Below are positions 33,732 through 41,446 of a stretch of DNA of 48,404 bases, one piece after another. The DNA is taken from NCBI GenBank assembly GCA_045577695.1, contig JAZNIW010000030.1, forward strand, positions 1-48,404. The letters run 5' to 3'. This DNA comes from UMGS1279 sp045577695 (lineage in GTDB: Bacteria > Bacillota > Clostridia > Oscillospirales > Acutalibacteraceae). Under the pieces are notes generated by a model. The model was not told where the DNA came from. It did no database searches and worked only from the letters and a program-made list of their open reading frames with translations. Made by a program: the position numbers and the translations under genes. Every line of letters begins with the position of its first letter. The stretch's first letter is position 1.

Positions 33732-34493
33732 TTATCTGTCTTTAGGATTAGTTAATGGTTTTAACCGATGCTTTAATAATCGTCTGTTGCAAGACTCTAC
33801 GCTATCCTCATAAAACACATTAACAATGAGTTTATACGCTCTCATTTGTTGACTAACACCATCTAAGGAATATCCCAATCTACTTAATAACGAAGTTGTT
33901 TGATAAGGTAATAAATTAAGTGCAACACAAACTGCAATAGCCATATTGATAGGCGGCTCATAAACATCTCTGCATATTCGGGATACTGTTTCAGTCGCCA
34001 CTCCCATACGAGCTGCCAATTCTTCTTGTGTTATTCCCATTAACGCTAAATAAAACTTGACGCCTTCGCCAAATGTACCCGGAGGCGGTTCTTGACCTCC
34101 ACTGATAATAGAAGAAAACACATCATCATCAACAATATCTATTGATGACTCTTTTATAGCTTTAATACATTTCCAAGCACCACGAGAATGTTGAAGAACT
34201 GTACCTGACTGTTCAAGAAATTCCTTTCCAATACAATATAAACGCAAAAATTCAGGCGATGTGTTTTTGATATGATGTTTACCATCCCTGATTTCAATAC
34301 ATTCAGGGGATTTCAAACATAAAAACTCATCTATGTAAACATATTTATTTGAGTCAATTATTCTGCGAAAAACAGATGACATATAATAATGAACATAGAT
34401 TTCCTGAGGAGTAAATTTGTATTTTATAACAACTCGTTTTGGATTACCCTGACTGTCGTCTTCCGGCAAGGGCATAGGCATTACTATTGGCAT
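33732..34493 (-). CDS. XRE-like regulator, second paralogue of the module
   Basis: A 253-residue protein with the same layout as its neighbour. It has a beta domain (KYVYIDEFLCLKSPECIEIRDG), a short helical link, a hinge (SGGQEPPPGTFG) and an HTH (ITQEELAARMGVATETVSRI) ending CRDVYEPPINMAIAV. The conserved tail has the pattern CN-x-x-L...LKPLT. The start ATG at 34493 has GGAGGG 5 bases upstream; an in-frame TTG at 34505 includes that site and is rejected. It sits 12 bases before its paralogue, so they form one operon with the ImmA/IrrE gene. Function unknown beyond likely DNA binding. Confidence 0.72.
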   Translation of the reverse strand: MPIVMPMPLPEDDSQGNPKRVVIKYKFTPQEIYVHYYMSSVFRRIIDSNKYVYIDEFLCLKSPECIEIRDGKHHIKNTSPEFLRLYCIGKEFLEQSGTVLQHSRGAWKCIKAIKESSIDIVDDDVFSSIISGGQEPPPGTFGEGVKFYLALMGITQEELAARMGVATETVSRICRDVYEPPINMAIAVCVALNLLPYQTTSLLSRLGYSLDGVSQQMRAYKLIVNVFYEDSVESCNRRLLKHRLKPLTNPKDR

Positions 34494-34542
34494 ATTTCCC
34501 TCCAAAAATCTTCAAAGTTTCTAACTATCCTGAAATTAGTTT

Positions 34543-35784
34543 CTATATTTCTGTAATGTTTAAGTAACGATATAGATAGTACAATTTATCAATCAATGTG
34601 TCATATAGTTTTCGGTAGTCCGTAAACGCCGAAAGATTAAATGCTGATACTATATTTGACTCATATTCGTCTATCGTTTCTTGAGAAATTAAATGTGCAA
34701 AACAAACCCTTAGGTCGTTAAGATAAAAGAGAGGCGCTATTATATCCCTTGCATCATCTTGACCTGCAGAAACTGCAATTATGTTCTGTAATAGTTTTCT
34801 TGTTTTTAGATCTTTAATGTTAGCAGGCGGTGGAACAACAATTTGTGAACACAGAGTACGTAATGCTTCGCAATCAATACCTTCATTTAACACACCATCA
34901 AGAGTAATGATGTTTTGCTTAATTTCATTTTTAGAATAATTGATTGGTTTCCGTAAATCTCTGCCGTTAGCTTCAACTTCTTCTTCAAGATGAAAAAGTT
35001 CTATTCCATATTTTTTCTTAATTTTACTAAAGAATGAGTTTCTAAGAGAAATGATACGGTGTTCTATTATTGGCTCACTAAATATACAACCAAATTGTCC
35101 TCGATAAAGCTCAGTATCTACTATGCAATGGTCTGAGTTCACATTATAAGACTTAAGCCAATAAATAGCACGGTCAGCAGAGTCTATTTGATCCAAGTCG
35201 CCTAAGAACAATATAACCCTATCGTTTTTGTTAATTCCAAAAACAATTTTCCATTCATATTGCCAACCATCAGTCCCTTTTTTTGCAATAGAACCATAAC
35301 TCTCTGAGAAAAAATCTAATTCATAATCATCGTCAGTAAAGAAGTTGTTTAATACTTTTCGATCAAAATACACCGGACACGAAAAGCCTTTGGGATTTGT
35401 AGGATCTAAATCAACCCCTAACCCCGGAATACTCATATCTCTTGAATCATAAATGAAATTTGCAGTTTTCGCAAATTCATAACGAATATCAGATTTCATT
35501 GTTAACTTGCAATTCTTAAATCCGTTTTTGGTTAGTCTGAAATACGTAGTATATATTTCTTGTGGTATGTCCGGACAGAGATGTTGTTTTCCACATTTAG
35601 TACATACCATAGTTGGACAATCTACAAGCAGAACTGTATATTCTCCAATAGTAACTTCGACTGTATCTAAATGCATTTCATAATACGAGCCACAATCGCA
35701 TTTTGTTTCATTTAGTATTTCTGCTGTTTCGTAATTATCATACGTGTTTTCAAAATCCTCAATGTTTGAATAATTAAATACCAT
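34543..35784 (-). CDS. Uncharacterised zinc-ribbon protein with HEPN-like C-terminus
   Basis: I do not recognise this 413-residue protein. The N-terminus has a zinc-ribbon pattern: C29-x-C31, C56, C61-x-x-C64 and C70. A central alpha/beta part follows (VILFLGDLDQIDSADRAIYWL). The C-terminal 90 residues are helical and contain FYLNDLRVCFAHLIS, an R-x4-H arrangement (R359, H364) as in HEPN ribonucleases and their inactive relatives. It lies about 50 bases upstream of the regulator pair on the same strand and 69 bases after an XRE gene. An RNA-acting effector controlled by the neighbouring repressors is possible, but this is speculation from motif and context. Confidence 0.5.
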   Translation of the reverse strand: MVFNYSNIEDFENTYDNYETAEILNETKCDCGSYYEMHLDTVEVTIGEYTVLLVDCPTMVCTKCGKQHLCPDIPQEIYTTYFRLTKNGFKNCKLTMKSDIRYEFAKTANFIYDSRDMSIPGLGVDLDPTNPKGFSCPVYFDRKVLNNFFTDDDYELDFFSESYGSIAKKGTDGWQYEWKIVFGINKNDRVILFLGDLDQIDSADRAIYWLKSYNVNSDHCIVDTELYRGQFGCIFSEPIIEHRIISLRNSFFSKIKKKYGIELFHLEEEVEANGRDLRKPINYSKNEIKQNIITLDGVLNEGIDCEALRTLCSQIVVPPPANIKDLKTRKLLQNIIAVSAGQDDARDIIAPLFYLNDLRVCFAHLISQETIDEYESNIVSAFNLSAFTDYRKLYDTLIDKLYYLYRYLNITEI

Positions 35785-35853
35785 AGTATCCCTTCAATCT
35801 TCCAAGAAAGATATTTTCGTTTTTTGATTTCTACAAATAATAAAAATTTTCAT

Positions 35854-36066
35854 TTATTCTTGTTCATCAGGCAAAATTTCCATTATATCATCAACGGTGC
35901 AGTTAAGGTATCTGCATATTTTAGCGAGAATATCTGTTGTAACCGCTTTGTCCTTACTCAACTTATTCATTGCATATCCGGTCAATCCGACAGCTTCTTG
36001 AAAATCTTTCTTTTTCATATTTTTATCAAGCAATATGTGCCATAATTTCTTATACGTAACTGCCAT
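35854..36066 (-). CDS. XRE-family repressor (short Cro/C1 type)
   Basis: A 70-residue single-domain HTH protein: KKDFQEAVGLTGYAMNKLSKDK with the typical Cro/C1 ending ILAKICRYLNCTVDDIMEIL. The start at 36066 follows a GGAAGG 7 bases upstream; the ATG at 36084 has no site. It is the first gene of the leftward regulatory block. An 11-bp palindrome lies across its putative promoter region, so autorepression is likely. Confidence 0.82.
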   Translation of the reverse strand: MAVTYKKLWHILLDKNMKKKDFQEAVGLTGYAMNKLSKDKAVTTDILAKICRYLNCTVDDIMEILPDEQE

Positions 36067-36118
36067 TAGTAGCCTTCCTTTCATTAAACGTGAAAAAGTC
36101 GATGTAACTATATGTATT

Positions 36119-36168
36119 ATTATATCATAAAACTTTCAATTTTGAAATATATTTTTGATATTTCAAAA
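36119..36168 (-). promoter_or_regulatory. Promoter and operator palindrome of the XRE gene
   Basis: On the minus strand a TATAAT (36124-36119) is the likely -10. Upstream of it TTTTGAAATAT (36140-36150) and ATATTTCAAAA (36158-36168) form a perfect 11-bp inverted repeat with 7 bases between, overlapping the -35 zone. This is a typical repressor operator geometry. Confidence 0.6.
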
Positions 36169-36300
36169 ATAATTGCGAAATACCGAAAATGTATTGAGTT
36201 GCTTTCAATCAAACGCATTGGATTTGCCAATAGTTACTTTTCGCCTTGGAATATGTTAGAAAGCCATAGAGCTGTTAAGTTATAAAATTCACCAATGTAC

Positions 36301-36329
36301 TTGACATAAGAAAAACTGAGGAGTATAAT
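36301..36329 (+). promoter_or_regulatory. Sigma-A promoter of the methyltransferase-GNAT transcript
   Basis: A consensus TTGACA (36301-36306), a 17-base spacer and a consensus TATAAT (36324-36329). The strength implies that control is exerted downstream, at the attenuator. Confidence 0.88.
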
Positions 36330-36356
36330 ATATAAAATTCTTTAGGAGGTAAGGCA

Positions 36357-36470
36357 ATGTTGAATCGTATCGACCGTTTTAATAATATAGTCGTTATGCA
36401 GTCCGCAGTCCCTGCTTATTATTGGCAGAACAACGGGCTTACATTGCTATACCCTTTTTCAAGTAATTAG
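36357..36470 (+). CDS. Leader peptide (37 residues) of an attenuator
   Basis: A short frame starting ATG at 36357 with a perfect AGGAGG ribosome site at 36344-36349. The 37-residue product begins MLNRIDRF, contains PAYYWQNN and ends PFSSN. It stops at 36470, about 30 bases before a rho-independent terminator. Its position, strong ribosome site and lack of any domain fit a regulatory leader peptide whose stalled translation permits read-through, as described for erm and antibiotic-resistance ABC-F genes. Coding itself is inferred from the ribosome site and context. Confidence 0.65.
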   Translation: MLNRIDRFNNIVVMQSAVPAYYWQNNGLTLLYPFSSN

Positions 36471-36485
36471 AGTGTTTTTCTAATT
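36464..36485 (+). promoter_or_regulatory. Hairpin overlapping the end of the leader peptide
   Basis: AATTAG/CTAATT forms a 6-bp stem spanning the leader stop codon and the first bases after it. It could compete with the terminator fold when the ribosome position changes. Confidence 0.4.
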
Positions 36486-36500
36486 TGATTAAGCTAAACG

Positions 36501-36542
36501 CAGTGCAAGCTATGAGTGAATCTTAGCCTGCACTGTTTTTTT
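36501..36542 (+). terminator. Attenuator terminator before the methyltransferase gene
   Basis: CAGTGCA/TGCACTG plus inner GCTA/TAGC make an 11-bp stem with one bulged base on each side, followed by eight T residues (36535-36542). It sits between the leader peptide and the methyltransferase ribosome site. Confidence 0.88.
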
Positions 36543-36567
36543 ATACTTTCTTATAGGAGGTTTCGAG

Positions 36568-37356
36568 ATGGAAACAAAAGACTACTTAACAAATTATTAT
36601 GAGAGGTATGATGAGAACGGTCGTCTTATCTCCAAACACGGTATGGTGGAGTATCTTACCACTATGAAATATGTGGAAAAGTATCTCAAACCCAATATGC
36701 GAGTCTTGGAGATCGGCGCAGCAACAGGGCGATATAGTCACGCCTTAGCACAGAAAGGCTATCGAGTGGATGCGGTCGAATTAGTTGAGCATAATATCGA
36801 AATCTTCAAGCAAAACACCATCGAAGGCGAACCCGTCACAATCATACAAGGTAATGCTATGGATCTATCTGCTTTTGAAAGCGACACTTATGACATTACT
36901 CTGTTACTCGGTCCGATGTATCATTTATTCACAAGAGAAGATAAGTTAAAAGCCTTATCAGAAGCTATCCGAGTTACAAAGAAAGGCGGTATAATTTTTG
37001 CTGCTTATTGTATGGGTGATGCAAGCGTTTTGTCATACGGTTTTATTCGTGGCGAAATCTACAACATTATTGAAAAATGTATGCTTAATACAGAAACATT
37101 TGATACCTTCTCAAATCCGTGGGACATATTTGAGTTACACAGAAAGGAAGATATTGATAATCTCCGTTCGGAGTTCAATGTTACTCAACTTCACTTTGTT
37201 GCTTCAGATGGCTACACAAATCATATGAGAGAAACCGTTGACCAAATGGATGACCGAATGTACGAACTATACTTGAAATATCATTTTGCAATATGTGAAA
37301 GACAAGATATGATAGGTTACTCTCATCACACACTTGATATATTTAGAAAGGATTGA
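36568..37356 (+). CDS. Class I SAM-dependent methyltransferase
   Basis: A 262-residue cytosolic methyltransferase of the Methyltransf_11/25 type. Motif I is VLEIGAATGRYSHAL (46-60), the acidic end of strand 2 is VDAVELVEHN, and motif post-I has GNAMDLSAF. A motif IV-like LLLGPMYHLF follows, then RVTKKGGIIFAAY. The substrate is unknown. The upstream leader peptide and terminator, and the adjacent GNAT gene, suggest a drug-inducible resistance or modification role, but the sequence does not resemble Erm or Cfr. The ribosome site AGGAGG lies 8-9 bases upstream of ATG. Confidence 0.85.
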   Translation: METKDYLTNYYERYDENGRLISKHGMVEYLTTMKYVEKYLKPNMRVLEIGAATGRYSHALAQKGYRVDAVELVEHNIEIFKQNTIEGEPVTIIQGNAMDLSAFESDTYDITLLLGPMYHLFTREDKLKALSEAIRVTKKGGIIFAAYCMGDASVLSYGFIRGEIYNIIEKCMLNTETFDTFSNPWDIFELHRKEDIDNLRSEFNVTQLHFVASDGYTNHMRETVDQMDDRMYELYLKYHFAICERQDMIGYSHHTLDIFRKD

Positions 37357-37362
37357 TTTTTA

Positions 37363-37923
37363 ATGATTACTCATAAAGGAACTCAAACAATACATACCGA
37401 AAGACTTATACTACGAAAATTTACTGTTGATGATGCTCAAGCAATGTTTGAAAATTGGGCAAGCGATGAAAAAGTTACACGTTACTTAACTTGGTGTCCT
37501 CACGAGTCACCTGAAGCAACAAAGCAACTCTTAGAGCTTTGGTGTGCTGCCTATGAAAACCCGAATACATATAATTGGGTTATGGAGTATGAAGGAACGC
37601 CTATTGGCAACATCAGCGTTGTTCGGTTAAGTGAAAAAAGCGAATACGCAGAGCTTGGATACTGTATGGGTTACGCTTATTGGAATAAAGGTTTTATGCC
37701 TGAAGCAGCAAAAGCTGTTATCGACTTTTTATTCTCCGAAGTTGGGGTGAACCGTGTTGGAATATCTCACGCTGTTAAAAATCCTGCTTCGGGTAGAGTT
37801 GCTCAAAAGTGTGGTCTAACCTTTGAAGGAACAAAGCGTGAATACTTCAAAACCTCGACCGGAGAATTCCTTGATATATCTGATTACGGTATCATCAGGA
37901 GCGAATGGGAAAAATCAAAGTGA
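37363..37923 (+). CDS. GNAT-family N-acetyltransferase (RimJ/RimL type)
   Basis: A 186-residue acetyl-CoA-dependent acetyltransferase. It opens with TERLILRKFTVDDAQAMF, the RimJ/RimL/Acetyltransf_3 signature. It continues through a GYCMGYAYWNKGFMPEA acetyl-CoA loop (about 105-121) to NPASGRVAQKCGLTFEG. The acceptor may be a protein N-terminus, an antibiotic or another amine. It lies 6 bases after the methyltransferase stop and is co-transcribed with it under the same attenuator. A strong hairpin ends the unit. Confidence 0.87.
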   Translation: MITHKGTQTIHTERLILRKFTVDDAQAMFENWASDEKVTRYLTWCPHESPEATKQLLELWCAAYENPNTYNWVMEYEGTPIGNISVVRLSEKSEYAELGYCMGYAYWNKGFMPEAAKAVIDFLFSEVGVNRVGISHAVKNPASGRVAQKCGLTFEGTKREYFKTSTGEFLDISDYGIIRSEWEKSK

Positions 37924-37936
37924 TAAGGTATAGAAA

Positions 37937-37970
37937 GAGCCGCCACAAGTGTTTGAACTTGTGACGGCTC
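37937..37970. terminator. Bidirectional terminator between GNAT and sigma-factor genes
   Basis: GAGCCGCCACAAGT/ACTTGTGACGGCTC pairs 13 of 14 positions with a six-base loop. Read leftward it is followed by TTTCTATACC; read rightward the T tract is poor. Confidence 0.75.
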
Positions 37971-37980
37971 AACTATTCGC

Positions 37981-39546
37981 TTATTTAAGAATTACATAGG
38001 TTGTCGGAAGAACACAATCATTGTTGTACGGAAGCAGATATTTTTGATCATAAAGAATTGCTACCGGAGCGGATATTGCATCCTCAAACAATCGTAAATA
38101 CGCCATATCTTTAGCCAATTTTTTCAAGTGTAATGGAGTATGTTCCTTTAGAATTTTTGATACCGTTTCCATCAAGGTTTCTGCTTCGTTGGCAATATTG
38201 GTCGCAGTATCAGCAAAAATATTTTTAATCATTTGATGCTGTTCTTTGGTGAAAATTGGAGTATTTACAAATAGTCCTTTTTCATTTGAAATTATATATC
38301 CTTTTCGCACCATATCAGCAGCTAACGCCTTATCGTTTTCGCTGAAATTATCTGTGATACCTTTAGCAACATCTAAAAACACATTGGTTACATTCTGACG
38401 ATTAAAGCAATAATGGTGTACCATTTCGCCATTGATTGGAAAATCCATAAATTGAATATAATCTCCTGCTTCATTTGTTACATTGGATATACCAAAACCA
38501 AACTGTGATGCCCAAGAACTCTGCTCTCCGTTTTCAGAACCCCAAATGAAGCACTCTGTGCCAAACTTATCTTTAGGATATACAACTTTGATTTTGTTTT
38601 GTAGAATTTCAATCACAGCATTGTAAAGAATTAAACTTACCATTTGCCACTTGAAAGAATTATTGCTCATATCTGATCCCACAAAACCAATGCTTCTCAC
38701 TTCAGCTTCGTGTTTTGATATGGCTTCAGTTAAGATGGTTGCAATTCTTTCTCGCAGTTCTGTGGTTTTAGCATTAACCTCATTTGCAAAATCTCTTGTA
38801 AAAATTACGATGTTTGTGTAGTATCTGTTTCCGTCTTTTTTTAGCAGCTCGTACTCATATAATTCCTTTAATTTGTCCTCCATATAGGGGAGCGACACAC
38901 CAATCTCTAAACTAATCTGTTCTGCCGTCAACTTATCATTATAGCAGGCAAAAAGAATGTTCTGTGATATTTTACTGTCGCATAGATGATAGTAACGGTT
39001 TGCACCATTACCCCAAAACAAAAGGGAAAGACCTTTCGGATTATAACTCTGTTGACCGTAATTTCGTTCCATACTCATACCTTCTTTCAGAATTTGTCTT
39101 GATTTGAAAAGTAGATATTTAACCATACTTTCGCTGATTGAGAGGTGGGTGGATATTTCTGAACAAGATTTGTTTTCTATATAATACAGTATGACGGCTC
39201 TACGATACTTTTCAGTAAGTAAAGTCAATTCTCGGCGTAACAGATACAATTCAGAACTTTCATCTTCCAAAAATCCAACTTCGTCATATAAATTATCTGT
39301 TAGTTCGCACGCTTTATTTCTTGCTTTGTTTTTGCACCATTGCTTATATACATTACCCGCAACCGCCCACATAAAGCCATAAAACGCATCTGCATTACGA
39401 ATATTATCAGCAGACTTGTAAATTTCTAATATAATATCTTGTGCCAAATCCTCTGCTTCAAAGTGATTAGAAGTTCGAGCCATACAATATGATAATAGCG
39501 ATTTTGCAATATCTGCAATTTTAGTATCAAGTTCGTGTTTATCCAA
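37981..39546 (-). CDS. ECF-like sigma factor with large C-terminal extension (paralogue 1)
   Basis: About 521 residues. The first 160 hold sigma region 2 (FEAEDLAQDIILEIYKSA, FYGFMWAVAGNVYKQW) and region 4 (LTEKYRRAVILYYIENKS, then SEISTHLSISESMVKYL). The remaining 350 residues are a different domain, starting with a winged-helix-like LTAEQISLEIGVSLPYMEDKL and continuing in an alpha/beta part with no family I recognise; it may sense a signal. The start is probably TTG at 39546 with GGAGGTG 7 bases upstream; a GTG at 39585 lies inside the promoter motif. It is a paralogue of the next gene and shares the same promoter motif. It is transcribed alone. Confidence 0.78.
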   Translation of the reverse strand: MDKHELDTKIADIAKSLLSYCMARTSNHFEAEDLAQDIILEIYKSADNIRNADAFYGFMWAVAGNVYKQWCKNKARNKACELTDNLYDEVGFLEDESSELYLLRRELTLLTEKYRRAVILYYIENKSCSEISTHLSISESMVKYLLFKSRQILKEGMSMERNYGQQSYNPKGLSLLFWGNGANRYYHLCDSKISQNILFACYNDKLTAEQISLEIGVSLPYMEDKLKELYEYELLKKDGNRYYTNIVIFTRDFANEVNAKTTELRERIATILTEAISKHEAEVRSIGFVGSDMSNNSFKWQMVSLILYNAVIEILQNKIKVVYPKDKFGTECFIWGSENGEQSSWASQFGFGISNVTNEAGDYIQFMDFPINGEMVHHYCFNRQNVTNVFLDVAKGITDNFSENDKALAADMVRKGYIISNEKGLFVNTPIFTKEQHQMIKNIFADTATNIANEAETLMETVSKILKEHTPLHLKKLAKDMAYLRLFEDAISAPVAILYDQKYLLPYNNDCVLPTTYVILK

Positions 39547-39586
39547 CTTTACACCTCCTTTTTGCTTAATCACCGGTGATTTCACT

Positions 39587-39615
39587 TATATAGTGGAACG
39601 AAGTAGCAGTTGGTT
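39587..39615 (-). promoter_or_regulatory. Putative ECF-type promoter, copy 1
   Basis: On the minus strand: AACCAAC (39615-39609), exactly 14 bases, then ACTATATA (39594-39587), 40 bases before the sigma gene start. The same motif and spacing precede the paralogous sigma gene. It lacks a sigma-A -35 and has the AAC core common in ECF -35 elements. Confidence 0.72.
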
Positions 39616-39648
39616 AAAGTTTGGTGTTAAATTATTTGAAAAAGTTTA

Positions 39649-39676
39649 ATGCCGCCCGCTTTATTGCAGGCGGCAT
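39649..39676 (-). terminator. Terminator of sigma paralogue 2
   Basis: ATGCCGCCCGC/GCAGGCGGCAT (one mismatch) with a six-base loop. Read leftward it is followed by TTAAACTTTTTC. Nearly the same hairpin occurs at 41415-41441. Confidence 0.78.
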
Positions 39677-39680
39677 CGTT

Positions 39681-41324
39681 TTATCTTTCCACAATCATCA
39701 GTACGCCTTCTGCTCCAATCTTGTTTTCAGGTTCTACAAGCAGACCTTCGTTAATACATTCCTCGATTGCTTTTGCCAATATTCTGACTCCCGCAATAAG
39801 TCCTGTATAAATTTGATACTCGTTCATAAGGTGTTCGGGAATGTGTGTTTTCATAAACACAGAAAGCTCAGCGGCAATTTGTTCAATAACCGTTCCCATA
39901 TCATTATTGAAATCAAAGGAGAGATTATAGAAGTCCATATCGTCCTTTCTGTCAATCACAATGATTTTGGGTTCAATGACATTTCCATTCTTGCGAAGAT
40001 ACCCACATTCAAGAGCTTTAGCTGCTATTTCTTTTTCACTTTCGGTCAGTTCATTAATAGCAATTCCTCCAATGGCTCTAAGTACCATTAAGAGCTTGGG
40101 ATCGTGAGATAGGTTGTGTCCACAATGGAAGTGTTTGTCAATTCGCTTGCCGTAGATATTAGATGCGAATACCGACTTATACCCGCCGATTGAAGTTGCA
40201 TCTATTCCATCGCTACCATAGAAATCAAACTCAGGATATTGTTCATCTGTATATGCAACTGCAACGCAAGAAAAAGTCCTATTAACCGGAGCAATATCAG
40301 AAAAGTATTTTTCTGCAAGAACTTTATTGATTCTTTCTTCAAAATCCCAAACTGTTCTTGAGATCAAAGACCACATAATAAAACGTAAATCTTTCTGTTC
40401 GCTTAAATAAGGGAATGAAAGTATTTTTTCTTCATTCTGTTTCAGCGTGTTTTTGATAACTTCGCAAAATTCGGGTAAATGCTTTTCGTAAATTTTATTG
40501 GCTTGATCGTACTCATCATAATCCACCAAATGAATATTTACTGCATACTTGCCGTTCTCAAGTTTGCGGAGCATACCATATTTCCCGTTTTCGCCGTGAC
40601 ATTGAATTTCCAATTCTTCTTCAATATAAGGCATAGGCACGCAAAGTTCTTCAGACAGTTCTTTTGCTGACTTTGGTTTGTCTTTGCACAAATATATTAA
40701 GTTTTGAGAAAACATCCTTTCGGTTTTAGAACGAGGATCGTTGCCGCAAGGATTTCCTGTTCCTGAAATAGCCAATTTGATAGGCTTTAATACATACGTT
40801 CTTTCGCTCATAGTTTCAACCTCTTTTCTAACTGAATTTCGTGCAGAAAACAAACGTTGCTTTACGGTGGTTTCATTGATGTTAAGTCTTGTAGCAATCT
40901 CTTTCACCTTCAACTCATCAATGTAGAACATTACCATTACTTCTCGGTATGCCTTTGACAAAAAAGCAATTTCCTTGAAAATCCTACTTATTTGTTCTTG
41001 CTCGGCTGCTTCCTCAACAAATTCTTCTATTTCATTTTCTTTAGATGCTAACATCAAGTCGCTGTTTTCAATGCTGAACACTTGGCGTTCCGCATTTCTT
41101 TTCTCACAATAATCAGCATAAACTCTGCGAGCAATAGTCCATACAAAGGCGTAAAAATTCTCAATACATTCTTGTTTATGTATGGCTGATATTACTGCAA
41201 GAACTATATCTGAACATAGATCCTCAGCTTCAAAAGATGTATTGCACCTATGGTAAGAAAAATGATATATCTTATCAAGGAAGTCTTTGTCATCAAGTAA
41301 TTTTAGCGTTTCGTTTGTTTTCAT
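39681..41324 (-). CDS. ECF-like sigma factor with large C-terminal extension (paralogue 2)
   Basis: About 547 residues with the same architecture as paralogue 1. Region 2 shows FEAEDLCSDIVLAVISAI and FYAFVWTIARRVYADY. Region 4 shows YREVMVMFYIDELKVKEIA and RLNINETTVKQRL. A winged-helix-like SAKELSEELCVPMPYIEEEL follows, and then a 300-residue domain of unknown family. The C-terminal domains of the two are alignable but diverged, suggesting recognition of different signals. The start ATG 41324 has AAGGTG upstream; the ATG at 41348 would lie closer to the promoter and lacks a site. It is flanked by its own promoter motif and terminator. Confidence 0.8.
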   Translation of the reverse strand: MKTNETLKLLDDKDFLDKIYHFSYHRCNTSFEAEDLCSDIVLAVISAIHKQECIENFYAFVWTIARRVYADYCEKRNAERQVFSIENSDLMLASKENEIEEFVEEAAEQEQISRIFKEIAFLSKAYREVMVMFYIDELKVKEIATRLNINETTVKQRLFSARNSVRKEVETMSERTYVLKPIKLAISGTGNPCGNDPRSKTERMFSQNLIYLCKDKPKSAKELSEELCVPMPYIEEELEIQCHGENGKYGMLRKLENGKYAVNIHLVDYDEYDQANKIYEKHLPEFCEVIKNTLKQNEEKILSFPYLSEQKDLRFIMWSLISRTVWDFEERINKVLAEKYFSDIAPVNRTFSCVAVAYTDEQYPEFDFYGSDGIDATSIGGYKSVFASNIYGKRIDKHFHCGHNLSHDPKLLMVLRAIGGIAINELTESEKEIAAKALECGYLRKNGNVIEPKIIVIDRKDDMDFYNLSFDFNNDMGTVIEQIAAELSVFMKTHIPEHLMNEYQIYTGLIAGVRILAKAIEECINEGLLVEPENKIGAEGVLMIVER

Positions 41325-41360
41325 CTTGCACCTTTTCGTTTCAATCATGATTGTTACGCC

Positions 41361-41389
41361 TATATAGTCGGTACAATCTGAGGTTGGTT
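41361..41389 (-). promoter_or_regulatory. Putative ECF-type promoter, copy 2
   Basis: On the minus strand: AACCAAC (41389-41383), 14 bases, then ACTATATA (41368-41361), 36 bases before the start of sigma paralogue 2. It matches copy 1 in sequence and spacing; the intervening 14 bases are different, so this is not simple duplication of the whole region. Confidence 0.72.
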
Positions 41390-41414
41390 AGGTGGTTTCA
41401 TAATTTTTTAGAAA

Positions 41415-41441
41415 TGCCGCCCGCTTTTTTTGCAGGCGGCA
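41415..41441 (-). terminator. Terminator after the AraC gene
   Basis: TGCCGCCCGC/GCAGGCGGCA with a seven-base T loop, ending just past the AraC stop codon on the minus strand and followed by TTTC and an A/T-rich tract. Confidence 0.72.
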
Positions 41442-41446
41442 GAACC

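Noticed and set aside
36568..37356. An Erm-type 23S rRNA methyltransferase
   Set aside because: Motif I is EIGAATG and there is no N-L-P-Y type motif IV, so it belongs to the general small-molecule/Methyltransf_11 group despite the erm-like attenuator.
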